Source of the DNA: Cecembia rubra
Lineage (GTDB): Bacteria; Bacteroidota; Bacteroidia; Cytophagales; Cyclobacteriaceae
Length of the DNA stretch: 64,000 nt
Direction of reading: 5' to 3'
Assembly: GCF_003014575.1 (NCBI RefSeq)
Contig: NZ_PYGF01000007.1
Location: 124,001 to 188,000, forward strand
The translations under genes were made by a program, and so were the position numbers. The notes beneath the pieces are model-generated. The model saw nothing but the letters and a program-made list of their open reading frames with translations, did not search any database and was not told where the DNA came from. The number at the start of each line of letters is the position of its first letter. Positions within the stretch are counted from its first letter, which is position 1. This document shows positions 13,327-22,004 of this stretch, in pieces.

Positions 13327-13652
13327 AAAAATTCGATGCAAAAAATCTGGATGAATTTAACCTTTGATCGACTACCTTAAAAGTTCCCAAATAAACTTAT
13401 CCGATTATTTTTCCTGCCGAAAAAGAAAAACCCCCGATTGCTCAGGGGCTTTTCTAAGAAATTAATGTTTCAGAAATATACCTTGAATCTTCAATGTCCT
13501 CTTATTCCGAAATCTTCCTTTCGCCTTCCGACTTCCTTGAGGCGTTATTACCTTTGCGACCGCTACGAGAAATAATCCAACTTAATGAAAACCTAAATGC
13601 CTTAACTTCTCAATGGTTCCAAACCTGACTTCTTCACTTGTCCCTTCTATCA
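13327..13652. other. Intergenic region between recombinase and fadE
   Basis: These 326 bp hold the terminator at 13421-13455 and otherwise no gene, tRNA or recognised repeat. It is the right edge of the integron-like region. Confidence 0.6.
13421..13455 (-). terminator. Rho-independent terminator of the fad operon
   Basis: On the minus strand GCCCCTGAGCAATCGGGGG forms a GC-rich stem followed by TTTTTC, about 200 nt after the fadE stop. The plus strand also ends in a short T-rich run, so it may work in both directions. Confidence 0.75.
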
Positions 13653-15452
13653 TCAAGAAAACGGATACTTTCCTTTTTCAATCATGTAGTCAGCGACTTG
13701 TCTTCTCAGCTCTTTGGTATTCACCAACTCGCCTTTGGTAAAGCGCTTCAAACCCATCAACATCACCTTCTGCTCGTCACCTTTTGCAAAAGCAGCAATG
13801 GCTTCCTTGGCAGCTGTCTGGATTTTTTCCACCGCCTCAAACAAATACACCTGGGCCATAGCAATCTGGTGTTTGCAAGCATCTTCTCCTCTTATGCTTA
13901 CCAATTTCTCTGTTCTAAGAATGGCTGACTCAGCTGCGTAGATCTCAATCATGATATCGGCCAGGTTCATCATTACCTCCTGTTCTGACTCGATCTTATC
14001 TGCCAAAGCCATGGCTGCTTTACCGCCTACCATCAGGAATACTTTTTTCAGCTTTTTGATCACATCCTTCTCCGAAGCAAACAACTCTGAAGTATCAATG
14101 GTCTCAAAGCTCGGTACTGCAGTCAGCTCATTGGCTACGGCCATTGCAGGTTCGAAAAGATTAATCTCTCCCTTCATTGCTCGTTTCAAAAGCATGCCTA
14201 CCATAAGCATACGGTTGATTTCATTGGTTCCTTCATAAATCCTGGAAATCCTGGCATCCCTATAAGCCTTTTCCATAGGGGCATCGGCAGAGTAACCCAT
14301 ACCGCCATATACCTGCACTCCCTGATCTACCACATAATCCAATACCTCCGAACCATGCACTTTGGCAATGGCAGCCTCAATGGCAAACTGCTCCAATGCT
14401 TTCAACTTGGCTTCAGCATCAGGCATTCCTTCTGAGGCCAATGCAGCCATCCTGTCTTCGATATCTTGACCGGCCCTGTAACACAATGCTTCACATGCAT
14501 AGGTCCTCACTGCCATCTCGGCCAGCTTTTGCTTGATGGCGCCAAAGGTATTGATGGCTACGCCAAACTGTTTCCTTTCTCCTGCATATTTGATCGCCAG
14601 TGTGGCTACAGACCTACATCCTCCTAATACACCTGCTCCTAACTTGATTCGGCCAATATTTAGGATGTTCACCGCTATTTTGAATCCATTTCCCCTTTCT
14701 GAAAGCATGTTTTCTACCGGAACCTTGCAGTCGTTGAAGAATACCTGACGGGTGGATGATCCTTTGATCCCCATCTTTTTCTCTTCTTCATTCATGGTAA
14801 TACCGCCAAAGGTTTTTTCCACTATAAAGGCAGTAAGATTTTTGTCATCGTCAATTTTGGCAAATACGATGAAGAGATCCGCAAAACCTGCATTTGAAAT
14901 CCACATCTTCTGTCCATTGATCAGATAATATTTGCCATCTGCTGACAATACTGCTTTTGTCTTGCCGCTATTGGCATCCGAACCCGCATCCGGCTCGGTC
15001 AAGCAATAGCAGGCTGCCCATTCTCCGGTAGCCAGTTTAGGGAGGTACTTGTTCTTCTGAGCCTCATTGCCATAATACAGTATAGGCAAAGTACCGATGC
15101 CTGTATGTGCACCATAAGTGGTAGAGAAGGAACCTGCTGCACCGATGATGTCAGCAATCAGCATGGAGGTGTTGAAACTCATGCCCATGCCGCCAAACTC
15201 CTCCGGTACAGAAATACCCAAAAGGCCAAGTTCGCCAGCTTTCTTAAAAATACCGGGCACCAGATCAGGATGCTTCATGCTGTCTATTTCCTCGCTCTTG
15301 GGAGTAATCTCCGTATCGATGAAATCCTGACAGGCCTGAGCCATCATTTTTTGCTCTTCATTGAACTCTTCAAAGATGAAGATATCCTTGGCTTCCGTTT
15401 CCTTGATCAGAAACTCGCCTCCGTTGATTGATTTTTTTGTTGCAGTGTTCAT
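13653..15452 (-). CDS. fadE: Acyl-CoA dehydrogenase (FadE-type)
   Basis: This 599-residue flavoenzyme catalyses the first oxidation of beta-oxidation, acyl-CoA to trans-2-enoyl-CoA. Signatures include CYCLTEPDAGSDANSGKT (substrate/FAD contact), KMWISNAGFADLFIVFAK, and YGGMGYSADAPMEKAYRDAR followed by YEGTNEINRM. A C-terminal extension of about 170 residues beyond the ACAD core matches the roughly 600-residue FadE class of Bacillus. It is the last gene of the marR-fadN-fadA-fadE operon. ATG at 15452 (MNTATKKSINGGEF) is preferred over an upstream ATG lying in low-complexity DNA. Confidence 0.9.
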   Translation of the reverse strand: MNTATKKSINGGEFLIKETEAKDIFIFEEFNEEQKMMAQACQDFIDTEITPKSEEIDSMKHPDLVPGIFKKAGELGLLGISVPEEFGGMGMSFNTSMLIADIIGAAGSFSTTYGAHTGIGTLPILYYGNEAQKNKYLPKLATGEWAACYCLTEPDAGSDANSGKTKAVLSADGKYYLINGQKMWISNAGFADLFIVFAKIDDDKNLTAFIVEKTFGGITMNEEEKKMGIKGSSTRQVFFNDCKVPVENMLSERGNGFKIAVNILNIGRIKLGAGVLGGCRSVATLAIKYAGERKQFGVAINTFGAIKQKLAEMAVRTYACEALCYRAGQDIEDRMAALASEGMPDAEAKLKALEQFAIEAAIAKVHGSEVLDYVVDQGVQVYGGMGYSADAPMEKAYRDARISRIYEGTNEINRMLMVGMLLKRAMKGEINLFEPAMAVANELTAVPSFETIDTSELFASEKDVIKKLKKVFLMVGGKAAMALADKIESEQEVMMNLADIMIEIYAAESAILRTEKLVSIRGEDACKHQIAMAQVYLFEAVEKIQTAAKEAIAAFAKGDEQKVMLMGLKRFTKGELVNTKELRRQVADYMIEKGKYPFS

Positions 15453-15454
15453 AT

Positions 15455-15505
15455 TTTTAGACTTTAGACACAAGACGCAAGACAAAAGACAAGCTCCATC
15501 CTACA
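15455..15505. repeat. Low-complexity ACAAGAC-type sequence
   Basis: The stretch reads as short imperfect copies of AGACACAAGACGCAAGAC between fadE and a four-helix-bundle gene. Related sequence recurs at 15931-16017, 17214-17256, 17677-17752 and 49283-49335. Confidence 0.6.
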
Positions 15506-15514
15506 GACTTGCGA

Positions 15515-15871
15515 TTATTTTTTTTCAAATTTTTGGATTAGAGAATAAAGCATTTTTTGAATTTCTGTAAGCTCTGACGTGACATCATTAAATTTTTGTT
15601 CTTCTATATATCCTAATTCAAAAGCTACATAAAGCTGCGTTTCCAATTCGCAAATTGATCCATGGGCAATGCCCAAGAAATTTACAAACTCACCATCCGT
15701 TCTCCTTCCAGCACCTTCAGCGACATTGGAAGGAACCGAAACTGCGCTTCTTCTCATTTGAGAAGTAAGTCCGAATCTCTCTTCATTGGGAAAAATTTGA
15801 GAAATCTTGTAAATCTCAGTTGTTAACTTGATACCCCTTTTCCAAACATTTAGCTCTTTGTAGTTATGCAT
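15515..15871 (-). CDS. Four-helix-bundle protein (23S rRNA intervening-sequence type), copy 1
   Basis: The 118-residue protein carries the family signature: YKELNVWKRGIKLTTEIYKI, FPNEERFGLTSQMRRSAVSV, PSNVAEGAGR, and FLGIAHGSICELETQL. Members are named after proteins encoded in intervening sequences of bacterial 23S rRNA, but most, like this one, lie outside rRNA genes and have no proven role. The gene interrupts the spacing between fadA and fadE and is bordered on both sides by ACAAGAC-type repeats. ATG at 15871 begins the conserved HNYKEL segment. It is about half identical by eye to copy 2 at 17260-17631. Confidence 0.85.
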   Translation of the reverse strand: MHNYKELNVWKRGIKLTTEIYKISQIFPNEERFGLTSQMRRSAVSVPSNVAEGAGRRTDGEFVNFLGIAHGSICELETQLYVAFELGYIEEQKFNDVTSELTEIQKMLYSLIQKFEKK

Positions 15872-15930
15872 ATTTAGAAAATTTAGGATAAACAAAAACT
15901 TTTAGAACCAGTCTCTTAATTCATGATTTA

Positions 15931-16017
15931 CGCTAGACACAAAATGAAGCTAGATACAAGACTTTTGACGGAAGAGAATCTATCTTACATCTTGTGTCTA
16001 GCGTCTTGTGTCTATTT
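15931..16017. repeat. ACAAGAC-type repeat with 12-bp perfect inverted repeat
   Basis: CGCTAGACACAA (15931-15942) and TTGTGTCTAGCG (15992-16003) are perfect inverted repeats. A second TCTTGTGTCTA follows and runs into the end of the thiolase gene. It belongs to the low-complexity family seen around both four-helix-bundle genes. Confidence 0.65.
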
Positions 16018-17187
16018 CAGAAGCTCAAATATCCCAGCAACTCCCTGTCCTCCTCCGACGCAAGCGGTCACCATGCCGTATTTCTTGTTCTGCCTGCGGA
16101 GTTCATTGAATAGTTGGACGGAGAGTTTGGCTCCTGTACATCCAAGTGGGTGCCCAAGGGCTACCGCACCACCGTTGACGTTTACTTTGTCGATATCTAT
16201 ATCGAGAGACTTGATCACCGCCAAAGCCTGCGCCGCGAAAGCCTCGTTCAGTTCGATCAGATCGATCTTGTCCAAGGTCAACCCTGCCTGCTTCAATGCC
16301 TTTGGCACAGCTTCCTTAGGACCTATACCCATGATGCGTGGCTCCACCCCGGCTACGGAGTAGGACATCATGCGGGCCACCGGCTCCAGGTTGAGCTGCT
16401 TTACCAAACGCTCAGACATCACCACCACAAATGCAGCTCCGTCTGAGGTCTGAGAAGAGTTACCTGCCGTCACCTGTCCACCCATCTTGAAAGCTGGCTT
16501 CAGGGATGCCAATCCTTCCAGGGAGGTTCCTGCTCGTGGCCCCTCATCGGTATCCACAACAAATTTTCTGGTCTTCCTTTTTCCCTTCTCATCCAGGTAG
16601 GTTTCTTCCACTTCTACTGGAACGATCTCCTCCTTGAACTTACCAGCAGCGATCGCAGCCAAAGCCCTGTCATGGGACCTCACGGAAAATTCATCTGCCT
16701 GCTCACGGGTGATTTCGTAATCCTTGGACAATTCCTCAGCAGTCAAACCCATGCTCAAATAGTAGTCAGGCGTCTGGGAGACAATCTTCCAGTTGAGTGC
16801 TGTTTTGTAGCCCATCATCGGCAAGAGGGACATGGACTCCGTACCACCGGCAATGATACAGTCGGCCATTCCTGCTTTGATTTTACCTACTGCCAAAGCG
16901 ATGGCTTCCAGTCCTGAACCGCAGTAGCGGTTGATGATAAAACCAGGGTTTTCGATACCCAAAGCAAGGAGTGAAATCATCCTTCCCATCTGCATGCCCT
17001 GTTCCGCTTCCGGGATGGCATTGCCTACGATGAGGTCATCCACCATTTTGGCCTCCAGGCCAGGGGTGTTGGCCACCAGATGCTTGATCACATCTGCTGC
17101 CAGGTCATCCGGACGGTAGAACCTAAAGCCACCTTTTTTAGCCTTACCTACCGCCGATCTATATCCGTTTACTATGTATGCTTCCAT
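16012..17187 (-). CDS. fadA: Acetyl-CoA acyltransferase (thiolase, FadA-type)
   Basis: The 391-residue thiolase cleaves 3-ketoacyl-CoA to acetyl-CoA and a shortened acyl-CoA. All catalytic motifs are present: NRYCGSGLEAIALA (nucleophilic Cys, about residue 88), GGAVALGHPLGCTGAK (active-site His) and TACVGGGQGVAG (second Cys near the C-terminus). Length is normal. Position after fadN and before fadE matches the fadNAE order of Bacillus, which supports a beta-oxidation thiolase over a biosynthetic one. The four-helix-bundle genes on either side are probably insertions into this operon. Confidence 0.92.
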   Translation of the reverse strand: MEAYIVNGYRSAVGKAKKGGFRFYRPDDLAADVIKHLVANTPGLEAKMVDDLIVGNAIPEAEQGMQMGRMISLLALGIENPGFIINRYCGSGLEAIALAVGKIKAGMADCIIAGGTESMSLLPMMGYKTALNWKIVSQTPDYYLSMGLTAEELSKDYEITREQADEFSVRSHDRALAAIAAGKFKEEIVPVEVEETYLDEKGKRKTRKFVVDTDEGPRAGTSLEGLASLKPAFKMGGQVTAGNSSQTSDGAAFVVVMSERLVKQLNLEPVARMMSYSVAGVEPRIMGIGPKEAVPKALKQAGLTLDKIDLIELNEAFAAQALAVIKSLDIDIDKVNVNGGAVALGHPLGCTGAKLSVQLFNELRRQNKKYGMVTACVGGGQGVAGIFELLK

Positions 17188-17213
17188 GTTAATTTTTTCG
17201 TTTGAATGTTATT

Positions 17214-17256
17214 GATTGAAAAGAACCAAGAATCAAGAGCCAAGAATCAAGACCCG
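17214..17256. repeat. Low-complexity AAGAATCAAGA-type sequence
   Basis: This is a short stretch of imperfect AAGAACCAAGAATCAAGAGCC copies between fadA and the second four-helix-bundle gene, similar in style to the other ACAAGA-type tracts. Confidence 0.5.
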
Positions 17257-17259
17257 ATT

Positions 17260-17631
17260 CTAGTAGGGGTTAGATTCCAGCGTTTGCATGAAACCATGGA
17301 TCATTCTTTGGACTTCAGAGAGATCACCCTCCAGTTCGTCAAAAGTTTTTTGATCCAAAAGACCTACCCTATGGGCAATGATAGCCTGGGCTTCAAGTTC
17401 GAAGCTTTCACCTAAACTAATATCCAATGAGTTTAAAACAGCTTTAGAGGTATTTTTTGCTGTTCCCTCTGCAATGTTTGAAGGAATGGATACACTTGAT
17501 CTCCTCATTTGTGAAGTAATTCCAAATTTTTCTTCATTCGGAAACTCAGTCGTGACCTGGTAAACCTTTACAGCCAAATCCACTGACTTTTCCCAAACTT
17601 TCAAATTTTTAAAATTATGCTTCCTTCTCAT
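17260..17631 (-). CDS. Four-helix-bundle protein (23S rRNA intervening-sequence type), copy 2
   Basis: This 123-residue protein has the same signature as copy 1: FKNLKVWEKSVDLAVKVYQV, FPNEEKFGITSQMRRSSVSI, PSNIAEGTAK and SLGESFELEAQ. It lies between fadN and fadA. The low-complexity tracts that border it match those around copy 1. Sequence differences from copy 1 are spread throughout, so this is not a very recent duplication. Function unknown; an RNA-binding role has been suggested for some relatives but cannot be read here. Confidence 0.85.
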   Translation of the reverse strand: MRRKHNFKNLKVWEKSVDLAVKVYQVTTEFPNEEKFGITSQMRRSSVSIPSNIAEGTAKNTSKAVLNSLDISLGESFELEAQAIIAHRVGLLDQKTFDELEGDLSEVQRMIHGFMQTLESNPY

Positions 17632-17676
17632 TTTTTTTAGTTTTTAGGTTACACTTTTTATTTACTCAAATCTGTC

Positions 17677-17752
17677 TTATCTCTTGTTTCTTGTCTCTTG
17701 CTTCTCATTTCTCGTCTCTCGCTTCTCGCTTCTCGCTTCTCGCCTCTAATTT
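17677..17752. repeat. CTCTCGCTTCT-type low-complexity tract
   Basis: These are tandem imperfect copies of CTTCTCGCTTCTCG and TCTTGTCTCTTG ending at the fadN stop region. It is the reverse-complement style of the ACAAGAGACGAGA family. Similar text appears at 49283-49335 and near 53641. Confidence 0.65.
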
Positions 17753-20151
17753 CTCAACGGTTTTCCCTTAAACAGAATACTGTGTATCCTCTCAAGGGTC
17801 TTTTTCTCGCCGGTCAAGCTTAGGAAGGCTTCGCGCTCCAGGTCAAGTAGGTACTGTTCGCTGACTTCTGTAGGGGAAGAAAGGTCACCACCTGACATCA
17901 CCCATGCCAGTTTTCTGGCGATTTTGGCATCATGCTCTGAAATGTACTTGCCGTACAGCATGCCTGTAATACCTGCTTCGAACAAAGCCAAGGAGGATTT
18001 TCCCAAAACTTTGATATTGGTCTGCTCCAAGGGCTGGGTATATCCTGCCTCATGTAGGGCCAAAACCTTCGCTTTGGCATCGGCCAAGAGGCGCTTACGG
18101 TTCAGAGTAATAGAGTCCTTGGTCTGCAGGTAACCTAAACCTCTGGCTTCGGCAGCGGAGGTAGAAACTTTGGCAGTAGCAATATTCATGAAGTACTCCT
18201 GCAACCTGTTCAGCTCCACGTCACCGGCTTTGATTTCATTGGAGAACCTGAGGGTCATTTCTTTGGTACCGCCACCAGCAGGAATCAGACCCACACCAAA
18301 TTCCACCAAGCCCATATACAGTTCGGCATGTGCCTGCACCGCATCGGCATGTAAAGAAAGTTCGCAGCCACCACCAAGTGCCATATTATGCGGTGCGACC
18401 ACCACAGGAATGGAAGAGTAGCGTGCACGCATCATGGTTCTTTGGAAACCTGCGATCATCAGGTTGATTTCATCGAATTCCTGATCACCGGCAAACATGA
18501 AGAGCATAGCCAGGTTGGCACCTGCAGAAAAATTACCTCCCTCATTGCCTATTACCAGACCTTTGTAAGATTTTTCTGCCATGCTGATAGCGGTATTGAT
18601 GCCTTCGATCACTTCCTGACCGATGGAGTTCATCTTGGTGTGGAATTCCAGGCCAAGCACATCGTCTCCCATGTCGTAAATGGTCGTGCCGGCATTGCCC
18701 CATACTTTTTTGTTAGCCGCCTTCAGCGTATCGAGTATGATGAATTCCCCTGTACCAGGGATGGCTTTGTAGGATTTGCTAGGAATGTCATAATACTTTT
18801 TCTGACCTCCTTCTACCTTGTAGAAGTTCTCATGGCCTCCAGCCAGCATATCATGTACCCAAGCTGCGGCTTTTTCACCGGCTGCCTCCATTTTCTGAAC
18901 CGTTTCCTTTACACCCAGGATATCCCAGGTTTCGAAAGGACCCAATTCCCAACCGAAACCTGCGGAAACTGCCTGATCGATTCTGTAGAGTTCGTCAGCG
19001 ATTTCAGGAATCCGGTGGGACACATATTTGAACAGGTCATAAAAAGAAGCCCTGTAAAATTCTCCTGCTTTGTCATTAAAGTTGGCGAGGAACTTGATGC
19101 GCTGCTTGAGGTCATCGATTTCCTTGGAAGCTTCCAGAGCTTTGAATTTTGGCTTTTCGGCATCCTTGTATTCAAAAGTTTTGAGATCCAGTTCCTTCAA
19201 TTCTTTAGAGCCATCCTTATGACGGATCATCTTGAAGTAGCCCTGTCCGGTCTTGTCTCCCCACCATTTGTTGTCGTAGAGCACCTTTACGATATTCGGC
19301 AACTGGAACTTATCGCGGGATTCGTCGTGGGTAAGTGTTTTGTAGAGGTTATTGGCCACATTCACGGTAGTGTCCAGACCTACCACATCCATGGTACGGA
19401 AAGTTGCAGATTTAGCGCGGCCGATAACCGTCCCGGTAAGTTTGTCCACTTCGGAAACGCTCAAGCCCATTTTCTCAATGGCATGCATGCCGGAGATGAT
19501 GGCATAAACCCCGATACGGTTGGCGATAAATGCAGGAGTATCCTTACACAATACTGTTTCTTTGCCCAGGTACCTGTCCCCATAGTCCATGAGGAAATCG
19601 ATGATTTCCGGATTGGTCTTCGGACCTGGAATGATTTCCAAGAGGCGCAGGTATCTTGGAGGGTTAAAAAAGTGGGTACCCGCAAAATGGGTTTGGAAGT
19701 CTTCAGATCTTCCTTCGCACATGAGGTGCATAGGAATACCTGAGGTATTGGAAGTGATCAGCGTACCTGGCTTACGGTACTGCTCCACTTTGTCAAAAAG
19801 GGATTTTTTGATGTCCAATCGCTCCACCACCACTTCGATCACCCAATCGTAATCTTTGATTTTGGGGAGATCATCATCAAAATTTCCAACAGTAATCCTG
19901 GAAACGGAAGAAGCATCATAGAGGGATGCCGGCTTTGCCTTCAGCGTGTTTTGCAGGGCAGTGTTGACGATTCGGTTTTTAACCGCTTTGTCCGTCAGGG
20001 AAAGGCCCTTCTTCATTTCCTCCTCATTGAGTTCGGCAGGTGCAATATCCAAGAGCAGAACCTGCACGCCGATATTGGCAAAATGGCAGGCGATTCTTGA
20101 ACCCATGACCCCCGAACCTAATACGGCTACTTTCTTAATGGATCTTTTCAT
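17746..20151 (-). CDS. fadN: 3-hydroxyacyl-CoA dehydrogenase / enoyl-CoA hydratase fusion (FadN-type)
   Basis: The 801-residue protein catalyses two steps of beta-oxidation. An N-terminal 3-hydroxyacyl-CoA dehydrogenase domain has the NAD motif VAVLGSGVMGSRIACHFA (residues 8-25) and HFFNPPRYLRLLEIIPG. The crotonase (enoyl-CoA hydratase) domain is C-terminal, with GNEGGNFSAGANLAM (about 545-560) and MALGGGCELSLHADA (oxyanion hole). Dehydrogenase first and hydratase last is the order of Bacillus FadN, opposite to E. coli FadB. The gene follows marR by 18 bp, so the regulator and enzyme are probably in one transcript. Confidence 0.92.
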   Translation of the reverse strand: MKRSIKKVAVLGSGVMGSRIACHFANIGVQVLLLDIAPAELNEEEMKKGLSLTDKAVKNRIVNTALQNTLKAKPASLYDASSVSRITVGNFDDDLPKIKDYDWVIEVVVERLDIKKSLFDKVEQYRKPGTLITSNTSGIPMHLMCEGRSEDFQTHFAGTHFFNPPRYLRLLEIIPGPKTNPEIIDFLMDYGDRYLGKETVLCKDTPAFIANRIGVYAIISGMHAIEKMGLSVSEVDKLTGTVIGRAKSATFRTMDVVGLDTTVNVANNLYKTLTHDESRDKFQLPNIVKVLYDNKWWGDKTGQGYFKMIRHKDGSKELKELDLKTFEYKDAEKPKFKALEASKEIDDLKQRIKFLANFNDKAGEFYRASFYDLFKYVSHRIPEIADELYRIDQAVSAGFGWELGPFETWDILGVKETVQKMEAAGEKAAAWVHDMLAGGHENFYKVEGGQKKYYDIPSKSYKAIPGTGEFIILDTLKAANKKVWGNAGTTIYDMGDDVLGLEFHTKMNSIGQEVIEGINTAISMAEKSYKGLVIGNEGGNFSAGANLAMLFMFAGDQEFDEINLMIAGFQRTMMRARYSSIPVVVAPHNMALGGGCELSLHADAVQAHAELYMGLVEFGVGLIPAGGGTKEMTLRFSNEIKAGDVELNRLQEYFMNIATAKVSTSAAEARGLGYLQTKDSITLNRKRLLADAKAKVLALHEAGYTQPLEQTNIKVLGKSSLALFEAGITGMLYGKYISEHDAKIARKLAWVMSGGDLSSPTEVSEQYLLDLEREAFLSLTGEKKTLERIHSILFKGKPLRN

Positions 20152-20169
20152 AAAATGTATTTTGGTTTT

Positions 20170-20646
20170 TTAAAGTCCGTACAACTCTTCGTTGTACGTA
20201 TTTGGATGTATTGTTTCGGATTGCAAATTTTCTATCACGGTGTTGATTTTCTGGAATACCCTGAAAAAGAGATCCAGTTCTTCCTCTGTCACCTGTTCCC
20301 TGACCAGCAAATTGAATTCTTTGATGGTCTGCACAGATATTTCCTTTTTCCGCTTCCCTGTGGGGGTAAGGAAAATCCTTACGGAGCGCTTATCTATGGG
20401 ATCGGGTTTCCGGAAAATCAGGCCCTTTTCCTCCATACTTTTAAGCATTCTGGTAAGGCTTCTCGCCTCCAAACCCATCAGCGGAGCTATTTTGGTTGCA
20501 GGAGTTCCCTCCTTTGAGTTGATATTGATCAGCACAAAACCAATAGCAGTGGTAAAATCGTGCTGCGCAGCCTTTTGGTTGTACATACGCGATATGGCAT
20601 GCCAGGCACTCTTGATATGGTAATCGACTGTTTCTTCGCGTTTCAT
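20170..20646 (-). CDS. MarR-family regulator of the fad operon
   Basis: This 158-residue protein has the MarR winged-helix core: KEGTPATKIAPLMGLEARSL (HTH), TRMLKSMEEKGLIFRKPDPI and DKRSVRIFLTPTGKRK (wing). MarR proteins repress their own operon and release DNA on binding a ligand. As the first gene of an operon for fatty-acid degradation, it is likely to sense acyl-CoA or a related signal, although that is inference. Two ATGCATGC-centred elements 41-83 bp upstream of its start are the likely operator. Confidence 0.88.
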   Translation of the reverse strand: MKREETVDYHIKSAWHAISRMYNQKAAQHDFTTAIGFVLININSKEGTPATKIAPLMGLEARSLTRMLKSMEEKGLIFRKPDPIDKRSVRIFLTPTGKRKKEISVQTIKEFNLLVREQVTEEELDLFFRVFQKINTVIENLQSETIHPNTYNEELYGL

Positions 20647-20686
20647 AGGTTTTCAAAAATGATACGCACAATTTAAGAAAAAGATT

Positions 20687-20729
20687 GTATGCATGCATAC
20701 TATTTTCAAAAAAAGTTATGCATGCAGAG
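20687..20729. promoter_or_regulatory. Candidate MarR operator (palindrome pair)
   Basis: GTATGCATGCATAC at 20687-20700 is a perfect 14-bp palindrome, and TTATGCATGCAGAG at 20716-20729 is a second, imperfect copy, centred 29 bp further upstream. Dimeric MarR proteins bind such palindromes, usually over their own promoter. Confidence 0.6.
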
Positions 20730-20828
20730 TAAATTTAAAATGGAGATAAGAAAGAATAAAAAATTTTATTTTAAGTAAAGAAATTTTTCGCCTATTTATG
20801 GAAATAAATTGGATAAAATACAGGTTTT

Positions 20829-21129
20829 ATGAAAGAATATTTTTTGGACATTCTCTTATTCGAAAGGAATACGGATAAGGCAGATTTAGGCATCGTGAAT
20901 AGTCAGCCGAATTTTTGCAGCTATTACTGCAGCTGTCGTGTACACTGCTGGATTAGCAGCAGGTGCAATAAAAATGGGAAGTGTTGCTGCAGGTCATAAA
21001 GCAGGTATCGCAGCACTAACCACAAAAACAACAATATTAGGTGGAAAAATGTATAGTGCTCTTTTTTACGGGTTAGGAAAGGGAATGATTGGAGCTGTAA
21101 AAAAATGGAATGAAAAATGGAAAGGATGA
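20829..21129 (+). pseudogene. Small hydrophobic protein gene, apparently frameshifted
   Basis: ATG at 20829 opens a frame reading MKEYFLDILLFERNTDKADL and so on up to 'SQPNF', then loses sense (Cys/Ser-rich) and stops near 21000. One base on, from the TTTTT run near 20913, a second frame reads AAITAAVVYTAGLAAGAIK and continues to WNEKWKG with TGA at 21127. Removing one T would join them into one protein of about 98 residues with a Gly/Ala-rich hydrophobic middle. It could be a frameshift mutation, a sequencing error in a homopolymer, or slippage. The peptide is of no recognised family; a bacteriocin-like or leader peptide is possible but not supported. A shorter reading starts at GTG 20938. 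Confidence 0.4.
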
Positions 21130-21173
21130 GGTCAAGAATCGATTTATGCTGCTGTAAAAGTTGCTTGGTAAAA

Positions 21174-21905
21174 ATGAGAACATTAACAATGCTATTAGTT
21201 TTACAAATGTTTTTGAGTCAACTTATTGCTCAAACAAGCTTTCTGGAAAATGGAAATGATGTTAAAATGTTCGATAGAGGAGCGAGCCTAACATTAATTT
21301 TCCCTTCGTTTAATAGCTCAGGTTATAGTAATCTGAACCAGTTAGTCGTAGAAAATGGATATCCATTTATTCCAAAAGGAAATTTGAACTACGGTATTGG
21401 AGTTAGTTACAGATTAAAAAGATTGGAACCGGGTATTAATGGTCTCATTGGCTACCAATCGAGAACCAATGAAATGCTAAATTCTAGAATGTCTAGAACG
21501 CCTCTTACTGGTAATATATTATTACGTTATCACTTAGTAAGAAAAGGTTCATTTACTTTCTATCCATTAATCGGATATTCATTTACTGACACCAACTTGA
21601 TTTTATCAAAAGAATCTTCATCTAATGATTTAGATAATTTATTGCGAAATCCAGGGACATCCGTAAATCTTTGGCATTCATCAGAAGGCTTACTAGTCGG
21701 ATTTGGTGCCGATATTGCTGAACATTGGGTGGAATCTTCGGGAATATTTAGACTAAAATTTGCATATAGAATACCTTCTGGATCCTATCAATGGGAATCT
21801 GATTTTGCTAATCTAACAACTAACCTGAGGAAGGATTCATTCCCATACTTCTTTATTCAGTTGGAATTTGGCAAATTGGAAAAAAGGAGATCCATGGATG
21901 AATAA
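21174..21905 (+). CDS. Exported, probable outer-membrane beta-barrel protein
   Basis: This is a 243-residue protein with a signal peptide (MRTLTMLLVLQMFLSQLIAQ) and a body of alternating hydrophobic strands ending in aromatic residues, for example LNYGIGVSYRLKRLEPGING, GSFTFYPLIGYSF and FPYFFIQLEFGKLE near the C-terminus. This pattern fits a small outer-membrane barrel, though no named family was recognised. The frame is open from 21117, but ATG at 21174 starts the signal peptide. It lies just after the frameshifted small gene and ends before a bidirectional terminator. Confidence 0.6.
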   Translation: MRTLTMLLVLQMFLSQLIAQTSFLENGNDVKMFDRGASLTLIFPSFNSSGYSNLNQLVVENGYPFIPKGNLNYGIGVSYRLKRLEPGINGLIGYQSRTNEMLNSRMSRTPLTGNILLRYHLVRKGSFTFYPLIGYSFTDTNLILSKESSSNDLDNLLRNPGTSVNLWHSSEGLLVGFGADIAEHWVESSGIFRLKFAYRIPSGSYQWESDFANLTTNLRKDSFPYFFIQLEFGKLEKRRSMDE

Positions 21906-21927
21906 ATATTGAAATCTATAAATAATT

Positions 21928-21960
21928 AAAAGGCTGGTAGTAATAATTGCCAGCCTTTTA
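21928..21960. terminator. Bidirectional rho-independent terminator
   Basis: AAAAGGCTGG and CCAGCCTTTT pair around a 12-nt loop, with T-rich ends on both strands, between the converging genes at 21905 and 22005. Confidence 0.85.
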
Positions 21961-22004
21961 AATACCCTCTAATTTAAATTGTTCAGTATGACGGATCAAT
22001 TAAA

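Noticed and set aside
15515..17631. The four-helix-bundle genes as a sign of nearby 23S rRNA
   Set aside because: No rRNA sequence is present; they lie inside a metabolic operon as many dispersed family members do.
18388..19743. 451-codon plus-strand open frame
   Set aside because: It is antisense to fadN, whose domains are complete and conserved; the sequence shows no family features.
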